From: Atopobium sp. oral taxon 199 str. F0494 | GTDB lineage: Bacteria > Actinomycetota > Coriobacteriia > Coriobacteriales > Atopobiaceae | Length of the DNA stretch: 64,000 nt | Assembly: GCF_000411555.1 (NCBI RefSeq) | Contig: NZ_KE150486.1 | Location: forward strand, 744,001 to 808,000 | Direction: 5' to 3' | In this document: positions 17,064-24,653 of the stretch, in pieces | Layout: each line of letters starts with the position of its first letter | How positions within the stretch are numbered: position 1 is the first letter of the stretch | Notes under the pieces: generated by a model | Told to the model about the DNA's origin: nothing | Database searches by the model: none | What the model saw: only the letters and a program-made list of their open reading frames with translations | Program-made: the position numbers and the translations under genes

Positions 17064-18677
17064 TTATTTTTTGGACGTCAGGCGAGGAAAGAGTGCGTCT
17101 CCCTTGCTCACCGGCAAGCCGCCGGCAAGCCCGCCCCACGCGCAATCTCTTGCAAGGTTGTCGGAAGCGATTTCATCATCGCCAAGACTCATCCGATGAA
17201 GCACCTCGGCAGAGGTTTGCGGCATGAACGGCATGAGCAGATGGGCACTGATACGGATGGCCTCAAGCAACGCGTAGATGATTTCTTTGAGTTCGCCTGC
17301 ACGCGCGGGATCCTTTGCCACGACCCATGGTGCGGAATCTTCGATATAGTGATTGGCTGCGTGAACGAGCTCCATGACCACGTCCTTGGCGCCCACGTAA
17401 TCCATACGGTCCATGCAAGCGAAGTAACGCTCATAGATACCTTCGGCACGGGCGCGCAGAGGGTTGTCGAGAGGAACGTCCGCTCCATTGACGTCAGGCG
17501 TCGCTCCCTCAAAATACTTGTCGCTCATGTTAAGCGAACGGGAAACCAGATTGCCCCAGCTGTTTGCGAGGTCAGCGTTATAGACCTGCTCCATGCGGTC
17601 AAAGGAAATGCCGGAGTCCTCGCCGGGCGTAACGTCAGTCATGAAGTAGTAGCGATAGCCTTCAACGCCTAAAAGCTCAATGACATCCTCAGGCGCGATG
17701 GCATTCCCACGCGATTTGGACATCTTTTCCAAGGTGCCGGTTTCGGAATTGCGCACGTTCAAAAAGCCGTGGGCAAACACGCGCTCAGGCACGCTCTCGC
17801 CCAGAGCCATGAGCATGGCGGGCCAGATAACGCAATGGAAACGGATGATATCTTTACCCACCACGTGCATCTGCGCCGGCCAGAAACGCTTGCGTAAAGC
17901 CGCCGCTTCAGGAGAGCTGTCGCCATATCCTATAGCCGTATAGTAGTTGAGCAGCGCGTCAAACCAGACATAGGTAACGTGCCCCTCATCAAAGGGAACC
18001 GGAATACCCCAGTCAAAGCTCGTACGGGACACAGACACGTCCTGAAGACCCGAGGCTACAAAAGAGCGGACCTCGTTGAGACGAAAATCAGGCTCAACAA
18101 ATTCGGGGTGCTCTTCATACAGCGCAAGCAGACGGTCTTGAAATGCGGAGAGCTTAAAGAACCACGACTCCTCCGTCACACGCTCAAGCGGACGATGGCA
18201 GTCAGGACACAGGTGCTGACCGGGCGTTTCGTGCTCTTCATCAGCCTTGTCCACCTGCGTCTCGGTAAAGTAGGTTTCCTCATGCACGCAATACCAGCCG
18301 TCATAGGAACCCTTGTAGATAAAGCCGGTCTCGCGCATACGCTCCCAAAGGTACTGCACGGCACGGCGCTGACGGGGCTCGGTAGTGCGGATAAAGTCGT
18401 CGTAGGAGACGCCAAGTTCGCGCCACAAATCCTTAAAATACGGAACTTGCGAATCACACCATTCCTGCGGTTCCATACCATGGTCGGCCGCGGCCTGCGC
18501 GACCTTCTCGCCATGCTCGTCCATGCCGGTAAGAAAGAAAACATCGTAGCCAGCCGCACGGCGAAAGCGCGCCTGCACGTCGCAAAGAAGCGAGCAGTAC
18601 GCGGTGCCAAGATGCGGTTTTGCGTTGACATAGTAAATGGGCGTGGTGATGAAATACGGCCGCTTATCTTCGGACAT
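17064..18677 (-). CDS. metG: Methionyl-tRNA synthetase
   Basis: Class I synthetase, 537 residues. The HIGH-like motif is in NAKPHLGTAY and the KMSKS motif in EKMSKSRGNA. A zinc-knuckle part is seen in HLCPDCHRPL. It lacks the C-terminal EMAP-type tRNA-binding domain, so it is the short form. ATG at 18677 is preceded by GGGAGAG. It follows rsmI by about 75 bp, and the spacer may hold a promoter with a TACAAT-type -10 near 18709-18714. No T-box or SAM-type leader is seen before it. Confidence 0.96.
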   Translation of the reverse strand: MSEDKRPYFITTPIYYVNAKPHLGTAYCSLLCDVQARFRRAAGYDVFFLTGMDEHGEKVAQAAADHGMEPQEWCDSQVPYFKDLWRELGVSYDDFIRTTEPRQRRAVQYLWERMRETGFIYKGSYDGWYCVHEETYFTETQVDKADEEHETPGQHLCPDCHRPLERVTEESWFFKLSAFQDRLLALYEEHPEFVEPDFRLNEVRSFVASGLQDVSVSRTSFDWGIPVPFDEGHVTYVWFDALLNYYTAIGYGDSSPEAAALRKRFWPAQMHVVGKDIIRFHCVIWPAMLMALGESVPERVFAHGFLNVRNSETGTLEKMSKSRGNAIAPEDVIELLGVEGYRYYFMTDVTPGEDSGISFDRMEQVYNADLANSWGNLVSRSLNMSDKYFEGATPDVNGADVPLDNPLRARAEGIYERYFACMDRMDYVGAKDVVMELVHAANHYIEDSAPWVVAKDPARAGELKEIIYALLEAIRISAHLLMPFMPQTSAEVLHRMSLGDDEIASDNLARDCAWGGLAGGLPVSKGDALFPRLTSKK

Positions 18678-18753
18678 GACTCTCCCTCAACAAACTTCAA
18701 TAACTTTGTAATTGTACCGCAGGAAAACAGCATCGAAGCCGACAGTCACAACC

Positions 18754-19659
18754 TCATTGATTTTGCGCTGCTGTAAGAATAGCGGCATACACAACTTCAC
18801 GATCAAGCGAGAAGACCTTGGAAAGTTTACGCGCGAGCGTGGATTTGCGCTCATGCGCCAAAAGTCCTTCTCGTATGGCGTCTTCCAGCGTAGTGCCGGT
18901 CAGCTGAGCGCCGTCTGAAGGCGAGGCGACCGAAGCACGCTTTCTGTCGATTGCGGCGCGCTCCTCATCGGTGGGAGGCGCGATTATGAGTACACACTCG
19001 CCCTTGAGGCTCTCGCGCGCAGCGATAATCGCAGCCAATGCCACGGCCGTATCGCGTACCACTTCTTCATGCAGTTTGGTCAGCTCCCGTACAAGCGCCA
19101 CCCGACGCGAAGGCATGACCTCGGCAATGCGGGCAAGCGTCGCGGCAACTCGGCGCGGAGACTCGTATATGACCAGCGCGCCCGGGATTGCCGCAAGCCA
19201 AGTAAGGCGCTCCGTCTGGGCTCCATGCTTGCGCGGCAAAAATCCTTCAAAAAAGAAATGGTCACAGGCGAGGCCCGATGCCACAAGCGCGCAGGTCACC
19301 GCCGAAGGCCCCGGGATCACTTCTGTGGTAAAGCCGGCGTCAAGCGCAGCGTCAACCAAACGCTGGCCCGGGTCGGAAATTCCCGGCATACCAGCGTCAG
19401 AAACAAAGGCAACGCGCTGCCCCTGCGCAAGGCGTTCAAGCACGGAACCGACCTGAAACGCGATAACATGTTCGTCACAGCGCTGCAAAGACGCGCGCAC
19501 GCCAAACGCCGAAAGAAGCTTTGCGGTCACACGTGTATCTTCACACAGCACAACGTCTGCCGCGGTAAGCGTATCAATGACGCGCGGCGAAGCGTCTGCA
19601 AGGTTACCAATGGGAGTACCTACAACAGAAAGTATGCCCGGTGATGCCTGTATTCCCAT
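18754..19659 (-). CDS. rsmI: 16S rRNA (cytidine-1402 2'-O)-methyltransferase
   Basis: RsmI methylates the ribose of C1402 in the decoding centre of 16S rRNA. The 301-residue tetrapyrrole-methylase-fold protein shows VVGTPIGNLADASPR, VVLCEDTRVT, AFVSDAGMPGISDPG and GLACDHFFFEGFLPRK, all typical of the family. The ATG at 19659 overlaps the stop codon of the upstream GH5-like gene (TGATG), so the pair is probably translationally coupled. Length is usual. Confidence 0.95.
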   Translation of the reverse strand: MGIQASPGILSVVGTPIGNLADASPRVIDTLTAADVVLCEDTRVTAKLLSAFGVRASLQRCDEHVIAFQVGSVLERLAQGQRVAFVSDAGMPGISDPGQRLVDAALDAGFTTEVIPGPSAVTCALVASGLACDHFFFEGFLPRKHGAQTERLTWLAAIPGALVIYESPRRVAATLARIAEVMPSRRVALVRELTKLHEEVVRDTAVALAAIIAARESLKGECVLIIAPPTDEERAAIDRKRASVASPSDGAQLTGTTLEDAIREGLLAHERKSTLARKLSKVFSLDREVVYAAILTAAQNQ

Positions 19660-20705
19660 CAGTCAAGCATTCCTCTCTCAAAGGAGGCAAGCGCCACACG
19701 CGCGTCCCATCCCGCCAGAAGCGCGCTTGTTTTCCATGTCTGGAAAAACCATGCCGGACATGCACGATACGCCGCAAGCTGTCCTGCGGTATAAATCCGC
19801 TCAAGAGCGATGCGACCTTCGGCGGTCATCGCGCCTTCAATCGCAGGCAACGATGAGGACCACTTTCCTACCATGACGGGAAGATCTCCCGCCGATGCCT
19901 GCTCGATATATGCGGATTTTGCGTCAATCAGCCGCTGGACGCCGTAGGGACCCGAACAATCCGCCGCATTAGGCATCTTGTCCAGATGACAATCAAGCCA
20001 TACCCCTTGGTATGCTTGTTGACTCATAAAACGCCGCCACCCGGATGGCCAACCGCCGTCAGGAAGTACGACCACAGGATCCTCACCGGCAGCGGCACGC
20101 ACTTCTTCATATGCCTGCCGGTAATAGTTGCGCAGTGAATGACTGGGTATGCCTTCAATAACCCGCAGGCCTCTGCGAACGCGTGGCCGCACCTCATCGG
20201 CGACTTCAATTCCAAAGAACCCCGCGCGATGCGCGTAGCGCCTTGCAAGCTCCCCCAGCACCTCCAGCGATTTCGCGCGTGAAATACGCGTGCGCGGAGA
20301 GCCTCCGGGAGCCGCGTCCTCACCGTCAGGAAGCCCCGGATTGATAGCCAGCACAAACAGTACGTTAATTCCGATTTCTTCAGCCCACTCAAGCGCTTTG
20401 TCAACAGAGTCGATACAGGGCACATACGGCACATCAGCCGACAAGCCTTCTCCAAAGACATACCACGGAACAGGCAGGCGAACCGCGTTAAAGCCACGCG
20501 CGGCAATCTTGGTGAAATCATCCGGCTTCATAAAGGTATCGCGATGAGCGCGTACCAACTCTGCGTACTTCTCGCCGCCCAGAACTTGAGCCAAAGACGC
20601 CTCATCGACAGATGACGTGCGGGCAAAGGGCTCGGGAGTCACCCACGGTTCAAGGGTGAGCCAACCGGTAAGGTTTACCCCTTTGAGAGATGTGACGACA
20701 GGCAT
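19659..20705 (-). CDS. GH5-like (exo-1,3-beta-glucanase fold) protein with lost catalytic residues
   Basis: 348-residue protein resembling fungal-type exo-beta-1,3-glucanases of GH5: GVNLTGWLTLEPWVTP, the segment MKPDDFTKIAARGFNAVRLP, WLDCHLDK and WFFQTWKTS all match family blocks. No signal peptide is seen. The catalytic centre looks broken. Where the family has GEWS with the nucleophile Glu, this protein has GKWS (codon AAG). The usual Asn-Glu-Pro acid/base motif reads Asp-Glu-Val (VADEVRP), and the His in the usual LHGAPG block is replaced (VLAINPGLPD). It may be a carbohydrate-binding pseudoenzyme. ATG at 20705 follows AAGGGAG. It lies inside the housekeeping run between queD and rsmI. 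Confidence 0.8.
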   Translation of the reverse strand: MPVVTSLKGVNLTGWLTLEPWVTPEPFARTSSVDEASLAQVLGGEKYAELVRAHRDTFMKPDDFTKIAARGFNAVRLPVPWYVFGEGLSADVPYVPCIDSVDKALEWAEEIGINVLFVLAINPGLPDGEDAAPGGSPRTRISRAKSLEVLGELARRYAHRAGFFGIEVADEVRPRVRRGLRVIEGIPSHSLRNYYRQAYEEVRAAAGEDPVVVLPDGGWPSGWRRFMSQQAYQGVWLDCHLDKMPNAADCSGPYGVQRLIDAKSAYIEQASAGDLPVMVGKWSSSLPAIEGAMTAEGRIALERIYTAGQLAAYRACPAWFFQTWKTSALLAGWDARVALASFERGMLD

Positions 20706-20816
20706 CTCTGCTCCCTTCTGTACCACGCGACATTTGTTTCTTACCGCAAGTATACCCGCCGCGCGCATGCCTTGTCGGCGCGGCGAAGCCAAACCGGCGA
20801 ACAGTCAAACTGACGT

Positions 20817-21236
20817 TTATGCAGCGTAAATAGCACAGTTGAGCGGTGTTTCGTATACTTCCACGCGCGAAACGGACATTCCCTGGGAGGCAAGCCGGTC
20901 AAAGAAGTACTTCGCGAGGTTTTCCGCTGTCGTACGAAACGGAAGCATAGACAGGGAAAATCCCTCTTCTCGGAGGCACTCAACGGTCTTCTCCATCAGC
21001 GAGCCCTCCTCCACCAAAAAGGTATGATCAAGCTCAGCGGTAAGCTCTCGCAAACCCTTTTTGAAGACGCCAAAGTCTACAACCATGTCTTTGTTTGTGC
21101 CTTCATGCTGAAGCTCGTCTTGCGAAAGATATGCCACCACGCGCCAGCGGTGGCCGTGCAGGTTCTCGCATTTGCCGTAGTAGTCGGTAAGAAAATGCGC
21201 GGCGTCAAAGGAACTCTCGATCTTCAGACTATACAT
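20817..21236 (-). CDS. queD: 6-carboxytetrahydropterin synthase (QueD/PTPS family)
   Basis: QueD makes 6-carboxy-5,6,7,8-tetrahydropterin for queuosine. The 139-residue product carries the zinc His residues in DAAHFL and ENLHGHRW, the catalytic Cys in GKCENLHGH, and VVDFGVFKKGL, LDHTFL and VEVYETP. ATG at 21236 gives the standard length and overlaps the end of the ricT-like gene by 8 bases; upstream in-frame starts lie inside that gene. No queC, queE or queF is nearby, so they must be elsewhere or the pathway is partial. Confidence 0.9.
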   Translation of the reverse strand: MYSLKIESSFDAAHFLTDYYGKCENLHGHRWRVVAYLSQDELQHEGTNKDMVVDFGVFKKGLRELTAELDHTFLVEEGSLMEKTVECLREEGFSLSMLPFRTTAENLAKYFFDRLASQGMSVSRVEVYETPLNCAIYAA

Positions 21237-22713
21237 TGCTGTCGTTCTCACCTTCCGCTTTACGAAGATTGCGGTCACCGCGGTGATGGCGGCGGCGAGA
21301 AGTACCGTTTTGCTGCTCTTCTGATGGCGAGCTCTCTTGCGCTACATGTTGACGGCGCGGACGGCGGACGCGCTTCTCCTGGCTCTCGCTTTGTATAGAC
21401 TGCTGCCGTATACCGCCACGGTCTCCCGGACGGCGTGTCCGCTTGACGCGACGGGTACCTTCCTCTTGAGGCACTTCTTCAACAACAGCCTCCTTTTTGA
21501 AGCGCTTTCCCGCAGGCCGCTGTTTTTCTCGCCTGTCTGCCTTGGGTTTTTGAGTGTCAGTCGGGTGGGGGGTACGCGAAAAATCATCCTGGAGCGTCTC
21601 ATTGTCTTCTGCCTGATGACGGCGACGGCGGCGCGACGTTGTCGTTGCTGAAGGTGTCTCTGCCGCATCGTCTTGAGCGCGCTCAGAAACGCGGGAAGCA
21701 CGTATGCGGCGCGTGCGCGGCGTTTTGACAAAGAGATCCGGGTTTATCTCCGGCTCGTCGTTCTCAATAAGACCATTCTCACGGTCAAGCTCGGCAAGCG
21801 CCATCTGGACATCAGGAGAGTCAAGCCTCTCGAGTACTTCTCGCGTTACGGAATCCGGACGGCAGGCGCAGTTAAACTCCTCCGACTTTTTCCGCGCGGC
21901 GTCGGACGCGGTCATATCACACAGAGGAATGCGGACGATTTTGCCGTTTTCCAGACGAATGGAGACCTCTTCTTTTGGCGTATTGTACTCGACGATTTTG
22001 CCGGTGCCCAAAGGCGTCTCAATAACGGCGTTACGCTTAGGAGCGCGGCCCTTGAAGTCCTTGTAGGCCTCAAATTCATAGCGAAGGCAGCACATCAGAC
22101 GTCCGCACGCGCCCGATATCTTGGTGGAGTTGAGCGGCAAGTCTTGCTCTTTTGCCATACGGATGGACACGGGCTCAAACGAAAGGCCAAACCGCCTGCA
22201 GCACAGCTCCTGTCCGCAGTGACCGTAGCCGCCGATAACAGCGGCAACCTCACGCACGCCAATCTGTCGCATATCAATACGTTGATGAAGCTCATGAGAA
22301 AGATCTCTGACCAGCTGGCGAAAGTCAACACGCTCGTCAGCCGAGAAGTAACACACGACCTTCTCGCCATCAAAGAGGTACTCAACGCCGACAGGCTTCA
22401 TCTCAAGATTTTCCTCGGCGGCAAAGCGGCGAAAAACAGGAAGAGCGTCGTCGCTCAGCTGCGCGAGCCTTTCGGCGCGGTCGAGGTCTTCCGGCGTTGC
22501 TACGCGAAGTACGCATTTAAGCTCCGCTTCGCCAATCCTGTCGGTCAGCTCATCTGCCGTAACTTTACGAGCATCGGCTATGGCAAGGCCAATCTCCTGC
22601 CCGCGCTCAGTCTGGCAGATAACGTGATCTCCCTCCTGCGCGCCTGAGCCTGACCAGTCGAACCAAAGTTCGCGGGCGGCATATGAAAATTTCACCGGGA
22701 CAACGGTGGGCAT
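21229..22713 (-). CDS. PSP1-domain protein (RicT/YaaT-like) with long basic tail
   Basis: 494 residues. The first roughly 270 are the PSP1 domain with its Cys set: GGYGHCGQELCCRRF and GACGRLMCCLRYEF. In Bacillus, RicT (YaaT) joins RicA and RicF to form an Fe-S complex needed for RNase Y-dependent mRNA maturation, sporulation and competence. The last 170 residues are a low-complexity, Arg/Lys- and Glu-rich tail (TSRRRRRHQ, RRVKRTRRPG, TSRRRHHRGD) that is probably disordered and RNA-binding. It follows holB with a 22-base overlap, the same order (tmk-holB-yaaT) as in Firmicutes. Confidence 0.9.
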   Translation of the reverse strand: MPTVVPVKFSYAARELWFDWSGSGAQEGDHVICQTERGQEIGLAIADARKVTADELTDRIGEAELKCVLRVATPEDLDRAERLAQLSDDALPVFRRFAAEENLEMKPVGVEYLFDGEKVVCYFSADERVDFRQLVRDLSHELHQRIDMRQIGVREVAAVIGGYGHCGQELCCRRFGLSFEPVSIRMAKEQDLPLNSTKISGACGRLMCCLRYEFEAYKDFKGRAPKRNAVIETPLGTGKIVEYNTPKEEVSIRLENGKIVRIPLCDMTASDAARKKSEEFNCACRPDSVTREVLERLDSPDVQMALAELDRENGLIENDEPEINPDLFVKTPRTRRIRASRVSERAQDDAAETPSATTTSRRRRRHQAEDNETLQDDFSRTPHPTDTQKPKADRREKQRPAGKRFKKEAVVEEVPQEEGTRRVKRTRRPGDRGGIRQQSIQSESQEKRVRRPRRQHVAQESSPSEEQQNGTSRRRHHRGDRNLRKAEGENDSNV

Positions 22714-23846
22714 GTAAGTGCCTCCTTGATAGCAAGCAGCATCGTCTCCATAACGAGCTGAGGAGTTACGTTATGCTCGAGGTTATCGGAAGCCGCCTGC
22801 ACTGCCGCAAGCGACCTGAGTACCCCGCGCGTAGTTGTTCGTGAGGCGAGTCGGTCGACCACATCGGCGACATCCTCGTTCACGATTGGTTCAGCTATAT
22901 TCTCGCAGCGGACAAGAACGTCTCGCAAAAGCGATTCCGCCGCCGCAAGAGCTTCCATCATACCTGAACGCTCGCGAGTAGTAAGCTCTCGCTTATTAGC
23001 CTTCTCAACTTCTTTAAGAGTTTTGTTCTCCAGAAAGTCCTTATGAGCCTCAAGCGCCTCTTCCTGAACGCGCTGAAGAACGCCTAACGGGATTTTTACC
23101 GCCGCGACAATTTCTTTGGCGTTTCCAAGGACGTCCCACGAATCGTTGCGAACGGTATCACCTACAGCTTCCACTACAAGACGGCGCACGTCTTCGCGCG
23201 ACGGTGAGGCGAGAAAATCGAGGGCTCGTGAGGGAGCATGCGTCACGGACAGCGCTATGCGAGCCTCAGTGCGGCTCGCCGCCGTAGCGCGCAGCACCGC
23301 CGCAAGCGCATCCTTATCGGAAACAACACGGAAGGGCACTATCTGGCAACGCGAAACAATGGTGGGCAGCACTGTTGAGGTACTGCGGGCGCAGAGAATA
23401 AACACGGCGTCACGCGGCGGTTCTTCGATGGTTTTGAGAAGCGCGTTGGCCGCCTCCGTGCGAAGAAGATCAGCGCGATCCAGGATGTAAACTTTGCTTT
23501 GAGCCTTAACGGGTGCGAGGTTGGCGTCAGCGATAAGCTCTCTGACCTGCCCTATGAGATATCCCGTGACGCTTTCCGGCTTATACCAGTGCACGTCAGG
23601 ATGGGTATGGCGAGAAACGCGAATGCAGTCTTCGCAGGTATTGTCTCCCCCATGCGGGCATACGATACCCTTCGCGACAGCCTCAGCGGCAGCAATCTTG
23701 CCGGATCCCGGCGCCCCAACGAAGAGATAGGCATGAGAAAGGCGCTTTTGCGCAAAGGCGCGCTGCAAAAACTCTCGCACGCGCGGCTGTTCCTGAAGGG
23801 TTGCCAGCGCGGGCATGGCCTCGGCCGTTGCAGCCTCAAAGGACAT
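22692..23846 (-). CDS. holB: DNA polymerase III delta' subunit
   Basis: Clamp-loader subunit of 384 residues. The AAA+ fold shows AYLFVGAPGSGK (P-loop ending in Ile-Ala rather than Thr, as is common in delta'), a zinc module with Cys residues around CPHGG, CEDC and HTHPD, the SRC motif in IVSRCQIVPF, and NALLKTIEEPP. It probably assembles with DnaX and delta to load the sliding clamp. It overlaps tmk by 11 bases upstream and ricT by 22 bases downstream, so the three genes are tightly coupled. Confidence 0.93.
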   Translation of the reverse strand: MSFEAATAEAMPALATLQEQPRVREFLQRAFAQKRLSHAYLFVGAPGSGKIAAAEAVAKGIVCPHGGDNTCEDCIRVSRHTHPDVHWYKPESVTGYLIGQVRELIADANLAPVKAQSKVYILDRADLLRTEAANALLKTIEEPPRDAVFILCARSTSTVLPTIVSRCQIVPFRVVSDKDALAAVLRATAASRTEARIALSVTHAPSRALDFLASPSREDVRRLVVEAVGDTVRNDSWDVLGNAKEIVAAVKIPLGVLQRVQEEALEAHKDFLENKTLKEVEKANKRELTTRERSGMMEALAAAESLLRDVLVRCENIAEPIVNEDVADVVDRLASRTTTRGVLRSLAAVQAASDNLEHNVTPQLVMETMLLAIKEALTCPPLSR

Positions 23847-24492
23847 GAGCAGCCTCCTGAGACAGTTCGGGAATCAAATCGCTGAGCGCGGCAATAACGC
23901 GCGCATGAACCGTTGCGATGTCGGCGGCGGCGTCAATCAGCCGCACGCGATGAGGTTCCTCATTGGCAAGTCTGAGATACGCCTCTCGAACGCGCGTCTG
24001 TAAGGACACCCCTTCCGCTTCAAGGCGATCGGCTCCACCTTTGGTAGCGCGCTTGAGCGCCGAGGCGGGATCCAAATCAAAAACGAGCGTCCGACTTGGC
24101 GTTACACCGCAGCTTCCAAGCGTGTTGGCAAGATGCACGCTCTTCTCGTCAAGGCCACGCCCGCCCGCCTGATACGCGTAGGTGGAATCGAAGAACCTAT
24201 CGCAAAGGACAATGGCTCCCCTGGCAAGGGCCGGCTCAATAACTTGGCGCACAAGTTGCGCACGGGATGCCTCGTAGAGGAAGAGCTCGCACTCATCGGC
24301 CATCTCGGCATTGGACGGATCAAGCAGAAGCGAACGAATCTTTTCTGAAATCCTCGTGCCGCCGGGTTCGCGGAGGCGCACGAGCTCATACCCCGTCGCG
24401 GCAAGCGCGTTGGCGAGAAGGTCGGCCTGAGTCGACTTGCCGGAGCCGTCCGCGCCCTCAAGCGTTATGAAAAGACCGTTTTGCAATCGCAC
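23836..24492 (-). CDS. tmk: Thymidylate kinase
   Basis: dTMP kinase of 218 residues. The P-loop is EGADGSGKST, the DR motif is in LCDRFFDSTYAYQ, and the lid is seen around SLQTRVREAY. I chose GTG at 24492 because AAAGGGG lies seven bases before it; a start at 24531 would add 13 residues lacking family similarity. The gene heads the tmk-holB-ricT block that follows topA by about 160 bp. Confidence 0.95.
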   Translation of the reverse strand: MRLQNGLFITLEGADGSGKSTQADLLANALAATGYELVRLREPGGTRISEKIRSLLLDPSNAEMADECELFLYEASRAQLVRQVIEPALARGAIVLCDRFFDSTYAYQAGGRGLDEKSVHLANTLGSCGVTPSRTLVFDLDPASALKRATKGGADRLEAEGVSLQTRVREAYLRLANEEPHRVRLIDAAADIATVHARVIAALSDLIPELSQEAAHVL

Positions 24493-24620
24493 GCCGCTTC
24501 CCCTTTCTGCATTTCGTGCCTGCGGCCGCACTTCTCACAATTGTGCTAAAACCGTGATGATGAGAAGATTTTGAGCTTTTCTATCATACCTGCTTCATTT
24601 GGGGTATCAATGGAGAAGAG

Positions 24621-24643
24621 CGGACGTTGGAGAGGGACGTCCG
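24621..24643 (-). terminator. Hairpin downstream of topA
   Basis: CGGACGT (24621-24627) and ACGTCCG (24637-24643) pair around a nine-base loop just past the topA stop codon. The sequence after the stem on the minus strand is pyrimidine-rich (CTCTTCTCC) without a clean T run, so termination may be partial. Confidence 0.5.
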
Positions 24644-24653
24644 TTCAACGTTT

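Noticed and set aside
21673-22647. A 324-codon plus-strand frame over the ricT-like gene
   Set aside because: Antisense shadow; the sense strand encodes the PSP1 domain.
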